Part shown: one piece after another, positions 5,564 through 12,583 of the stretch
How positions within the stretch are numbered: position 1 is the first letter of the stretch
Layout: the number at the start of each line of letters is the position of its first letter
Assembly: GCA_021798135.1 (NCBI GenBank)
Contig: JAJZYI010000037.1
Span: forward strand, 1 to 15,438
Direction: 5' to 3'
DNA length: 15,438 bases
From: Actinomycetes bacterium
GTDB lineage: Bacteria; Actinomycetota; Acidimicrobiia; Acidimicrobiales; UBA8190
Position numbers and translations under genes: made by a program
Notes under the pieces: model-generated
Seen by the model: the letters and a program-made list of their open reading frames with translations, nothing else
The model's database searches: none
Told to the model about the DNA's origin: nothing

Positions 5564-7828
5564 TCAGGCGGCCGGGCCGCCGGGGGCGTCGAGCCTGCCG
5601 GCGAGGGCGCCGCGCCACGCGGCCGTCGCCTCGGCCAGCCCGACGTCGACGAGGCCGTCGACGACGATCCGGTCGCCGCCGGCACGGCCGACCACCCGGG
5701 CGTCGACGCCGGCGGCGGCCGCCGCCGCCTGCACGGCAGCCGGGTCGGCGGTGCACGCCAGCACCCGCCCGGGCGCCTCGGAGAACAGCTCGCCGTGGCC
5801 CTCGATCCCTCCGGCCCGCACGCCGGTGGCGCTGCGGAGGGCGCATTCGGCCAGGGCGACGCCGATGCCCCCGTCGGCCACGTCGTGGATGCCCTGGAGC
5901 AGGCCCGGCCGGCCGACGAGCTCGGCCACGAGCGCGAGCAGGCGCGCGTGCTCCTCGGGGTCCCACGGGGCCAGGGACCCGCCGGTGTGGCCGCGCCGTT
6001 CCACCGCCCAGCGCGAGCCGGCGAGCGCGCTCGCCTGCCGCCCCAGGAGGACGACGCTGCCACCGTCGGCCAGGGCCACGCTCGGCGGGACCCGCTCCAG
6101 CCGGTCGACCACGCCGAGGACGGCGACGACCGGGGTGGGGTCGATGTCGGCCCCGCCCGACTCGTTGTAGAGGCTGACGTTGCCGCCGACCACCGGGATC
6201 CCCAGGGCCCGGCAGGCACTGGCCATGCCGTCGACCGACTCCGACAGCTGCCACATCACCTCGGGGTGCTCGGGATTGCCGAAGTTCAGGCAGTTGACGA
6301 GGGCGACGGGCCGGGCGCCGCCGCAGGCGACGTTCAGCGCCGACTCCGCCACCAGCAGCTCCGTCCCGCGCCGGGGGTCGACGGCGCACCAGCGGGGATT
6401 GCTGTCGGTCGACAGCGCCAGGCCCTTGCCCGTGGGCGGCAGCCCCGGTGCGGCCAGCCGCAGGACGGCGGCGTCGCCGCCGGGGCCGACCACGGTGTTG
6501 AGGAGCAGGTCGTGGTCGTACTGGCGGAAGGCCCACGACGGGTCGAGCAGCATCGCCAGCAGGTCCTCGGTGCAGTCGCGCGGCGCCGGGAGCGCCGCCG
6601 GGTCGTCCGCCCGCCGCTCGGCCAGGTCGGCCGGCGGTGCCAGCGGCCGGTCGTACAGGGGGGCGTCGTCCGACAGCGACGCGGCCGGCACGTCGGCGAG
6701 AACGCTGCCGCCCGGCCCGTCCAGGATCCGCAGCCGGCCCGCGTGGGGGTCCCCGGCGGCGGGACCCGGGTCGGTGACGGTGCCGACGACGGTGGCCCGC
6801 ACCTCCCACCGCTCGCACACCTGCTGGACGGCGGCGAGGTCCGACGGCGCCACGATGGCCAGCATCCGCTCCTGGCTCTCCGACGTCATGACCTCGAACG
6901 GCTCCATGCCGTCCTCCCGCGTCGGCACGGCCCGCGCGTCCACGTCCATGCCGACGCCGCCGCGGGCGGCGGTCTCCGACGTGGCGCACGCCAGCCCGGC
7001 GCCGCCGAGGTCCTGGATGCCGACCACCAGGTGCCGGTCCAGCAGCTCCAGGCACGCCTCGATCAGGCGCTTCTCCTCGAAGGGGTCGCCGACCTGGACG
7101 CTCGGCCGCTTGCTGTCGTCGGCCGCCTCGGCGTCGAAGCCGGCGGAGGCCAGCACGCTCACCCCGCCGATGCCGTCGCGCCCGGTCAGCGAGCCGAGCA
7201 GGACCGCCAGGTTGCCCACGCCGGTCGCCCGGCCGAGCACCAGCCGGTCGACCGGCAGCACGCCGAGGCACAGGACGTTGACCAGCGGGTTGCGCGCGTA
7301 GCAGGGGGCGAAGGTCAGCTCGCCGCCGACGGTCGGCACGCCGACGGAGTTGCCGTAGCCGGAGATCCCGGCCACCACGCCCTCCACCAGCCAGCGGGTC
7401 CGGGCGTCGTCCAGGTCGCCGAAGAAGAGCGGGTCCATCAGCGCGATCGGCCGCGCCCCCATGGTGAAGATGTCGCGGAGGATCCCCCCGACCCCGGTGG
7501 CCGCGCCCTGGTACGGCTCCACGGCGGACGGGTGGTTGTGGCTCTCGATCCGGATGGCGACGGCGATCCCGTCGCCGACGTCGACGACCCCGGCGTTCTC
7601 GCCCGGGCCCACCAGCACCTGGGGCGCCTCGGTGGGCAGGCGGCGCAGGTGCAGCCGCGACGACTTGTAGGAGCAGTGCTCGCTCCACATCACGGCGTAC
7701 ATCGCCAGCTCAACGTGGTTGGGCGGGCGGCCGAGGATGGCGGCGATGCTGGCCGCCTCGTCGTCGGTGAGCCCGAGCGCACGGTGCAGCGCGTCGTCGG
7801 CGGGTGTCGCGGCCGGTGCGGCGTCCAT
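5564..7828 (-). CDS. purL: Phosphoribosylformylglycinamidine synthase, large subunit (short PurL)
   Basis: PurL makes FGAM from FGAR, ATP and ammonia, step 4 of purine synthesis. At 754 residues it is the short type, lacking fused PurS and glutaminase domains, so it must work with the separate PurQ and PurS found in this window. Motifs in order: HCSYKSS (51-57), GPGENAGVVDVGDG (74-87), ESHNHPSAVEPYQGAATGVGG (two parts, 95-115), RDIFTMGARPIAL (118-130), QDLGGAGL, STDSNPRWC, NCLNFGNPEHPEVMWQL, VVGGNVSLYNES and HDVADGGIGVALAE. ATG at 7828 gives the normal N-terminus; longer open frame upstream to 8023 is Arg/Gly/Ala low-complexity and not PurL-like. In the usual actinobacterial operon purL follows purQ closely; here 1.4 kb and an opposing gene separate them, so it needs its own promoter. 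Confidence 0.97.
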   Translation of the reverse strand: MDAAPAATPADDALHRALGLTDDEAASIAAILGRPPNHVELAMYAVMWSEHCSYKSSRLHLRRLPTEAPQVLVGPGENAGVVDVGDGIAVAIRIESHNHPSAVEPYQGAATGVGGILRDIFTMGARPIALMDPLFFGDLDDARTRWLVEGVVAGISGYGNSVGVPTVGGELTFAPCYARNPLVNVLCLGVLPVDRLVLGRATGVGNLAVLLGSLTGRDGIGGVSVLASAGFDAEAADDSKRPSVQVGDPFEEKRLIEACLELLDRHLVVGIQDLGGAGLACATSETAARGGVGMDVDARAVPTREDGMEPFEVMTSESQERMLAIVAPSDLAAVQQVCERWEVRATVVGTVTDPGPAAGDPHAGRLRILDGPGGSVLADVPAASLSDDAPLYDRPLAPPADLAERRADDPAALPAPRDCTEDLLAMLLDPSWAFRQYDHDLLLNTVVGPGGDAAVLRLAAPGLPPTGKGLALSTDSNPRWCAVDPRRGTELLVAESALNVACGGARPVALVNCLNFGNPEHPEVMWQLSESVDGMASACRALGIPVVGGNVSLYNESGGADIDPTPVVAVLGVVDRLERVPPSVALADGGSVVLLGRQASALAGSRWAVERRGHTGGSLAPWDPEEHARLLALVAELVGRPGLLQGIHDVADGGIGVALAECALRSATGVRAGGIEGHGELFSEAPGRVLACTADPAAVQAAAAAAGVDARVVGRAGGDRIVVDGLVDVGLAEATAAWRGALAGRLDAPGGPAA

Positions 7829-7836
7829 CGACCGCC

Positions 7837-7842
7837 ACGGTA
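7837..7842 (-). promoter_or_regulatory. Candidate -10 element of purL, possibly leaderless
   Basis: On the minus strand TACCGT (TANNNT) stands 8 bases before the purL ATG at 7828. This spacing would place the transcription start at or next to the start codon. No good Shine-Dalgarno is seen in the 8 bases between, which fits a leaderless message, but no clear -35 is present either. Confidence 0.35.
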
Positions 7843-8026
7843 GCGCCCCCAGCCCGGGGCACCGGCAGCCAACACGCCGGGCGCCCCCGCCGCCACCCGA
7901 GCCGGCCCGCGCACGGCGACGCCGCCGGCGCGTCGGTGCGCCGCGCCGGTCGGCCGGCCCGGCACCTACGGCGACACCACCCGCGCCGGCACGTGCTCCC
8001 CCTGCGGGTCGCCGGGAGCCCATTGC

Positions 8027-8038
8027 CTGACGCGTCAG
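8027..8038. promoter_or_regulatory. 12-bp palindrome, possible operator
   Basis: CTGACGCGTCAG is a perfect 12-bp inverted repeat about 200 bp upstream of purL. A short symmetrical TGACGCGTCA core of this kind resembles a dimeric regulator site. I cannot assign a regulator, and it is not at a promoter I can see. Confidence 0.25.
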
Positions 8039-8762
8039 TCGGCAGTCCGCCGGCCCGGAGCGACCCTTCCTTGCGGCAACTGCCGCCGCCGGGACCGCCG
8101 GTCACGCGGTGATCGCGGTCCCGGGATCCGACGGACACCGGAGCGACCAACGGACGGCTCTCCGCCCCTCACGGCGCCCGGACCTTCACCTGACACCGCC
8201 GCGTGGCGGCCGGCACGCGAAGCACGGCGCGCACCGGCACCGGTCGACGCCGGCACCTGGTGGTGGCCACCCATTGAGGGCGAGGCGCACCGTGTGGAAC
8301 GGCGGTCGCGAGGTCGGCACCGCCGCCGGAACCGGCACGCCGCGACGCACCGGCCGCCGTCGTCCCCCGCCGCGCCGCCGAACGCTGGAACCGAGTTCTC
8401 GGCAGATGACCTCGGGTCAACGACCGCGGGCGCGGCGGGCGGCCCTGCCGGCGGTCGCGTCGAACCGTCCAGGGGCCGCCGCTGGCGGGCCGGACCGAGC
8501 CATGTGGAACCTCGGGGACGGTCCACCTGCGGGCCGGGTCCGGAGCCCCGAGGACCGGGCGCGGGCGACGATCGAGCCGGGCGCGGACCGCGCACGGCGC
8601 GACACGCGCCGCCCCGGAATTCCCATCCACGTCCCGGCGGAGATGGCCACATCGACGGGGAGGGTCCCCGGCGCTGGCAACCCAAATGGCTGCCGGCTCC
8701 CTTCCGTTGCTGCCGTCAATACCGCGATCCACACGTCGCCAAACACTCGGGCAACGAGCGGG

Positions 8763-8791
8763 TTGTGCCCCGATAACACGCGCGTCATACT
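8763..8791 (+). promoter_or_regulatory. Sigma70-type promoter of the small basic protein gene
   Basis: TTGTGC (8763-8768) and CATACT (8786-8791) are separated by exactly 17 bp and resemble TTGACA and TATAAT. The ATG of the gene begins 7 bases after the -10 element, so the expected transcription start coincides with the start codon and the mRNA would be leaderless. There is no Shine-Dalgarno in the 7 bases between, consistent with this. Confidence 0.65.
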
Positions 8792-8798
8792 GGTTGAC

Positions 8799-9230
8799 AT
8801 GCCCGCGTCAACGAAGCCGAAGAATCGCACGCCGATGTCGGACCAGCACAAGGCAGCGCTGGCCCGCGGTCGCGAAGAGGGCCGTGCCGTGCGCCGCTAT
8901 CTCGACGCGCTGGAGCAGCAGCGGCCGAGGCGGGGGCGCCGGCGCACGCCGGAGTCGATCGAGCGCCGGCTGGCCGCGATCGAGGAGCGCCTGCCCGAGG
9001 CGGACTCGCTGACGCGCCTGCACCTCATCCAGGAGCAGGCCAACCTTCAGGCCGAGCTGGCCGAGGTCGAGCCCGCCAGCGACCTGACCGCGCTGGAGCG
9101 AGCCTTCGTGAAGGTGGCGCGCGCCTACAGCGAGCGCAAGGGCATCGGCTACGCGGCCTGGCGCGCGGCCGGCGTGAGCCCGCAGGTGCTGGACAAGGCC
9201 GGGATCACGCGGTCCGGGCGCTCTCGCTGA
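8799..9230 (+). CDS. Small basic coiled-coil protein, uncharacterised
   Basis: A 143-residue protein without signal peptide or membrane segment. The N-terminus has SDQHKAALARGREEGRAVRRYL (in two parts, 14-35), then a strongly basic linker RPRRGRRRTPESIERRL (42-58), a predicted coiled coil or helical hairpin (about 54-92), and a C-terminal segment SERKGIGYAAWRAAGVSPQVLDKAGI (two parts, 111-136) that looks like a small helix-turn-helix-like fold. From memory, similar small proteins occur in actinobacterial genomes as hypothetical proteins; I know of no proven function. The basic linker and C-terminal pattern make nucleic-acid binding a reasonable guess. ATG 8799 is chosen because a promoter lies at leaderless distance; ATG 8835 is an alternative. 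Its last 26 bases overlap the 3' end of purQ on the other strand. Confidence 0.82.
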   Translation: MPASTKPKNRTPMSDQHKAALARGREEGRAVRRYLDALEQQRPRRGRRRTPESIERRLAAIEERLPEADSLTRLHLIQEQANLQAELAEVEPASDLTALERAFVKVARAYSERKGIGYAAWRAAGVSPQVLDKAGITRSGRSR

Positions 9231-9942
9231 CCCCGGGGGGGCCGCCGGCGGGACCGCCGTCCCCCCCGCCGGCCCGCCTGCCGGCCGATCCGACCAGGGC
9301 CCGCAGCAGGACCAGGCCGTCGGTGGAGCCGAGCAGCGGGTCGCTGGCCCGCTCGGGGTGGGGCATCAGGCCGACGACGTTCCCGGCAGCGTTGCAGACG
9401 CCGGCGATGTCGTCGACCGAGCCGTTCGGGTTCTCCACGTAGCGCAGCACCACGCGGCCCTCGGCCCGCAGCTCTGCCAGCGTCCGCTCGTCGCACGTGT
9501 AGTTGCCGAGGAAGTGGGCGATGGGGACGCGCAGGACGCGCCCGACCTCCACGCCTGCCGTCAGGACGGAGCGGTCGCTCGCCACCTGCAGGTCGACCGG
9601 CGCGCAGACGAAGCGCAGCGCCCGGTTCTTCTGCAGGGCACCGGGGAGCAGACCGGCCTCGGTCAGCACCTGGAACCCGTTGCAGATCCCGACCACCGGC
9701 CCGCCCGACGCGGCGAAGTCGGCCACGGCCCCCATCACCGGCGAGAAGCGGGCGATCGCACCGGGGCGCAGGTAGTCGCCGTGGGCGAAGCCCCCGGGCA
9801 GGACGACGGCGTCGACCTGCCCGACCGACGCGGTCCCGTGCCACAGGGGCTCGGCCCGGGCACCGGCCCGCTCGACCGCCTCCATCGTGTCGTGGTCGCA
9901 GTTGGTGCCGGGGAAGGTGACGACACCGACGGTGACGCTCAC
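9205..9942 (-). CDS. purQ: Phosphoribosylformylglycinamidine synthase, glutaminase subunit
   Basis: PurQ is the class I glutamine amidotransferase that supplies ammonia to PurL. The 245-residue product has PGTNCDHD (11-18), the nucleophile elbow GICNGFQ with Cys87, and the catalytic His195/Glu197 in GLMPHPERA. GTG at 9942 overlaps the purS stop by four bases (GTGA), implying translational coupling. The family fold ends near residue 220; the last ~25 residues form a Gly/Pro-rich tail (GGGDGGPAGGPPG) not expected in PurQ. That tail carries a long GC hairpin and overlaps the convergent gene's 3' end by 26 bp, so it may have arisen by loss of an earlier stop. Confidence 0.96.
   Translation of the reverse strand: MSVTVGVVTFPGTNCDHDTMEAVERAGARAEPLWHGTASVGQVDAVVLPGGFAHGDYLRPGAIARFSPVMGAVADFAASGGPVVGICNGFQVLTEAGLLPGALQKNRALRFVCAPVDLQVASDRSVLTAGVEVGRVLRVPIAHFLGNYTCDERTLAELRAEGRVVLRYVENPNGSVDDIAGVCNAAGNVVGLMPHPERASDPLLGSTDGLVLLRALVGSAGRRAGGGDGGPAGGPPGVSESARTA
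9235..9267 (+). terminator. GC hairpin just after the small basic protein gene
   Basis: Seven G (9235-9241) can pair with seven C (9261-9267), and the enclosed bases hold a second stem, CGGCGG (9246-9251) with CCGCCG (9254-9259). The structure begins 4 bases after the plus-strand stop codon, a normal place for a terminator, but has no T-tract. It lies inside the coding sequence of the purQ C-terminal tail on the other strand, where the same hairpin would form in the purQ mRNA. Confidence 0.45.
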
Positions 9943-10262
9943 GCGCCACCACCCGCAGCCGGGGCGGACCCGGTGGCCGCCTGCGGGAGCTGCCGCGGGT
10001 CGGGACCGGCCGGCCGGCACGTCACGATCTCGGCGTCCTCGATGACCGGGTTGGACAGCAGCCGGGCCGCCAGGTCCGCGGTGAGCGAGCGGGCGGCGTC
10101 CTCGTCGGGCGCCTCGACCTCGACCCTGACGGCCTTGCCGACCCGCACCCGGTGCACGGCGTCGAACCCGAGGGCCGGCAGGGCCCGCTCCACCGTCGCG
10201 CCCTGGGGGTCCGCGATCCCCGGCCGGAGGCGGACCTCCACCAGGACCTCGTAGCGGCCCAC
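9939..10262 (-). CDS. purS: Phosphoribosylformylglycinamidine synthase, PurS subunit
   Basis: PurS is the small subunit that bridges PurL and PurQ and helps ammonia channelling. The family-typical core is about 80 residues: GRYEVLVEVRLRPGIADPQG, then ALPALGFDAVHRVRVGKAVRVEVE, and LAARLLSNPVIEDAEIV. The start is GTG 10262, one base after the purC stop, giving 107 residues; longer open frame upstream would lie inside purC. About 23 residues after the core form an Ala/Gly/Pro tail not expected in PurS. Its stop overlaps the purQ GTG by four bases, so purC, purS and purQ form a tightly coupled set. Confidence 0.94.
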   Translation of the reverse strand: MGRYEVLVEVRLRPGIADPQGATVERALPALGFDAVHRVRVGKAVRVEVEAPDEDAARSLTADLAARLLSNPVIEDAEIVTCRPAGPDPRQLPQAATGSAPAAGGGA

Positions 10263-10263
10263 C

Positions 10264-11157
10264 TCAGGCTCCGTACCAGTCGGCCAGGCTGCGGTCACAG
10301 ATCCTCTCGTACGCGGTGCGGTACCGCTCGGCGGTGGCCGCCACGACCTCCGCGGGCAGCGCCGGCGGCGGCGGCTGCTTGTCCCAGCCGCTCGCCTCCA
10401 GCCAGTCGCGCACGGGCTGCTTGTCGAACGACGGCGGGTTCGTCCCCGGCTCCCATGCGTCCGCCGGCCAGAACCGCGACGAGTCGGGGGTGAGCAGCTC
10501 GTCGCACAGGGCGAGCTCGCCGTCGATGAACCCGAGCTCGAACTTGGTGTCCGCCACGATGATCCCGTGGCGCTCGGCGGCGGCGGCGGCGCGCCGGTAG
10601 GCCTCGACGCACATGTCGCGCGCAGCGGCCGCGGTCTCCTTGCCCACGATGTCGGCCGCCTCGTCGAACGAGATGTTGACGTCGTGGCCCTCGGTCGCCT
10701 TCGTCGACGGCGTGAACAGCGGCTCGGGGAGCTGGTCGGCCTGGCGGAGCCCCGCCGGCAGCTCGATGCCGTGCACCGTCTGCGACCGCTGGTACTCCTT
10801 GTAGCCGGAGCCGGCCAGGTACCCCCGCACGATGCACTCGATGGGCAGCATCTCCGCCCGGCGCACCAGCATGGCCCGGCCGGCCACCGGGGCGGCGCCC
10901 TCCTGGCCCGGGAGGTCGTCGACGCCGTCGGGCAGGGCGGCGGGATCGGCGGTCACCAGGTGGCTCGGTGCCAGGTCCGCCAGCGCCTCGGCCCAGTGGA
11001 CGGTCATGGCGGTGAGGACCCGGCCCTTGTCGGGGATCGGCTCGCCCAGGATCACGTCGAACGCCGAGATGCGGTCCGACGCCACCATGAGGAGCAGGCC
11101 GTCGCCCGCGTCGTACATCTCGCGGACCTTGCCGGAGCTGATCAGCTGCAGTGCCAT
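10264..11157 (-). CDS. purC: Phosphoribosylaminoimidazole-succinocarboxamide synthase
   Basis: PurC joins CAIR and aspartate with ATP to give SAICAR. The 297-residue product is the longer single-domain form common in actinobacteria and yeast. Visible motifs: SSGKVREMY (7-15), ASDRISAFD (26-34), the signature LPIECIVRGYLAGSGYKEY (104-122), PLFTPSTKATEGHD (146-159) and VADTKFELG (201-209). The ATG at 11157 is preceded by AAGGAGG (11162-11168 on the plus strand) at 4-base spacing, one of the clearest ribosome-binding sites in the window. It is separated from purB by 118 bp that contain a G-quadruplex motif, and runs into purS with a 1-base gap. Confidence 0.97.
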   Translation of the reverse strand: MALQLISSGKVREMYDAGDGLLLMVASDRISAFDVILGEPIPDKGRVLTAMTVHWAEALADLAPSHLVTADPAALPDGVDDLPGQEGAAPVAGRAMLVRRAEMLPIECIVRGYLAGSGYKEYQRSQTVHGIELPAGLRQADQLPEPLFTPSTKATEGHDVNISFDEAADIVGKETAAAARDMCVEAYRRAAAAAERHGIIVADTKFELGFIDGELALCDELLTPDSSRFWPADAWEPGTNPPSFDKQPVRDWLEASGWDKQPPPPALPAEVVAATAERYRTAYERICDRSLADWYGA

Positions 11158-11247
11158 GTGGCCTCCTTGCCCGGGCGGGGGCGGTCACCGGACCGGGCGG
11201 GGGTGCCGGGCCGGGCCGGCTCTCCGGGCCGGGCGAGCTCTGTGGAC

Positions 11248-11273
11248 GGGACGGGTGGGGTGGGCAGGGCGGG
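11248..11273 (+). other. G-quadruplex motif in the purB-purC spacer
   Basis: Six G-runs of three or four bases (11248, 11253, 11257, 11262, 11267, 11271) are separated by loops of only 1-2 bases on the plus strand, an unusually strong quadruplex motif. It lies just past the purB stop in the strand used as template for the pur genes; the mRNA-like strand is the matching C-rich i-motif. Further G-runs occur at 11170-11240. The 118-bp spacer (11158-11275) otherwise holds only the purC ribosome-binding site. Confidence 0.75.
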
Positions 11274-11275
11274 CG

Positions 11276-12583
11276 TCACGGGACCGCCTGCAGCGCGTCG
11301 AGGAACCGGTGGACGTGGCGCACGGAGCGGTCCACGTCGAAGGCCTCGTCGAGCGCCTCGGGGGAGACGGTGACCTCCGGGTCCTCCTGCAGCACCTGGC
11401 GCAGCGGCCTGCGCTGCTCCCACGCCGTGCGCGCGTCGCGCTGGACGACGCGGTACGCGGCGTCGCGGCTGAGGCCGCCGGCGACCAGGGCGAGCAGCAC
11501 CGGCTGGCTGAAGACCAGGCCGAAGGAGGCGTCGACCAGGTTGTGCCGCATGCGGTCGGCGTGGACGACCAGCCCGTCGACCAGGCCGGTGCACCGCTTG
11601 AGCACGTAGTACGTGAGCAGGCAGGCGTCGGGCAGCGCCACCCGCTCGACCGAGCTGTGCGAGATGTCGCGCTCGTGCCACAGCGCCACGTCCTCCAGCC
11701 CGGCGCCGAGGTAGCCGCGCAGCAGCCGGGCCAGCCCGCACAGGCGCTCGGAGAGGATCGGGTTCCGCTTGTGGGGCATGGCCGAGCTGCCCTTCTGGCC
11801 GCGGCCGAAGGCCTCCTCCGCCTCCCCCACCTCGGTGCGCGCCAGGTGGCGTACCTCGGTGGCGATGGTCTCGACGGTGGCTCCCGCCGACGCGCAGGCC
11901 CACAGCAGCTCGGCGTGGCGGTCCCGGGCGACCACCTGGGTGGCGGGCACCGGCGTCAGCCCGAGCGCCGCGCACACGTGCGCCTCGACGGCCGGGTCGA
12001 TGTTGGCGTAGGTGCCGACCGCACCCGAGAGCTTGCCCACCGCCAGCTGCCGGCGTGCCCGCTCCAGCCGCTGGCGGTCGCGCTCGACCTGCAGGCACCA
12101 CAGGGCGAGCTTGGCGCCGAACGTGGTGGGCTCCGCCTGCATGCCGTGCGTCCGGCCGGCCATGACGGTGCCGATGTGCTCGGCGGCCCGCGCCTTCAGC
12201 ACCGCCACGAGCCCGCCGGCCGCCTCGACGAGCAGGTCGGCTGCGCGGACGAGGGTGGCGCACAGGGCCGTGTCGACCACGTCGGACGACGTGAGCCCGT
12301 AGTGCACCCACGAGCCCTCGGGCTGCCCGATGGCGTCCTGCACCACGTCGACGAACGCCGCCACGTCGTGGTCGGTGACCCGCTCGCGCTCCTCGACGGC
12401 GGCGACCAGCTCGGCGGTGACCTCGGGGGCGCGCGCCCGGCAGGCGGCCGCCGCGTCGGCCGGCACCACGCCGATCGATGCCCACGCCTCGACCGCCAGC
12501 AGCTCCACTTCGAGCCACAGGCCCATCCTGGCCTCGTCGGTGAACAGTGCCGCCATCTCCGGCAGGCTGTACCTCGGGATCAC
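11276..12583 (-). CDS. purB: Adenylosuccinate lyase
   Basis: PurB cleaves SAICAR to AICAR and adenylosuccinate to AMP, releasing fumarate each time, so it serves both the main pathway and the AMP branch completed by PurA. The 435-residue product is of normal length and has IPRYSLPEM at the N-terminus, TDHDVAAFVD (70-79), HYGLTSSDVVDTA (94-106), GRTHGMQAEPTTFG with His146, and the superfamily signature SSAMPHKRNP (266-275) with the mobile-loop catalytic serine. GTG at 12583 overlaps the purD stop by four bases and is preceded by a GGAGGGGAG ribosome-binding stretch. Longer open frame upstream lies inside purD. It begins with GTG, as do most genes of this locus. Confidence 0.97.
   Translation of the reverse strand: MIPRYSLPEMAALFTDEARMGLWLEVELLAVEAWASIGVVPADAAAACRARAPEVTAELVAAVEERERVTDHDVAAFVDVVQDAIGQPEGSWVHYGLTSSDVVDTALCATLVRAADLLVEAAGGLVAVLKARAAEHIGTVMAGRTHGMQAEPTTFGAKLALWCLQVERDRQRLERARRQLAVGKLSGAVGTYANIDPAVEAHVCAALGLTPVPATQVVARDRHAELLWACASAGATVETIATEVRHLARTEVGEAEEAFGRGQKGSSAMPHKRNPILSERLCGLARLLRGYLGAGLEDVALWHERDISHSSVERVALPDACLLTYYVLKRCTGLVDGLVVHADRMRHNLVDASFGLVFSQPVLLALVAGGLSRDAAYRVVQRDARTAWEQRRPLRQVLQEDPEVTVSPEALDEAFDVDRSVRHVHRFLDALQAVP

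Larger units (their letters stand above)
7829..8798. other. 970-bp gene-free region between divergent purL and the small basic protein
   Basis: Open frames here are arginine/proline/glycine-rich shadows typical of GC-rich noncoding DNA; none has a recognisable domain, and no start has a convincing ribosome-binding site. The region holds the purL -10 candidate at its left end, a 12-bp palindrome at 8027-8038, and a good sigma70-type promoter at its right end. GC content drops over roughly the last 120 bp, around that promoter. A decayed gene or an untranslated RNA cannot be excluded. Confidence 0.5.

Noticed and set aside
7829..8023. N-terminal extension of PurL
   Set aside because: The frame stays open to 8023, but PurL homologs begin near the ATG at 7828 and the extra residues are low-complexity.
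8109..8798. Long N-terminal extension of the small basic protein
   Set aside because: The extra 230 residues are Arg/Pro/Gly-rich without a domain, and a good promoter lies just before ATG 8799.
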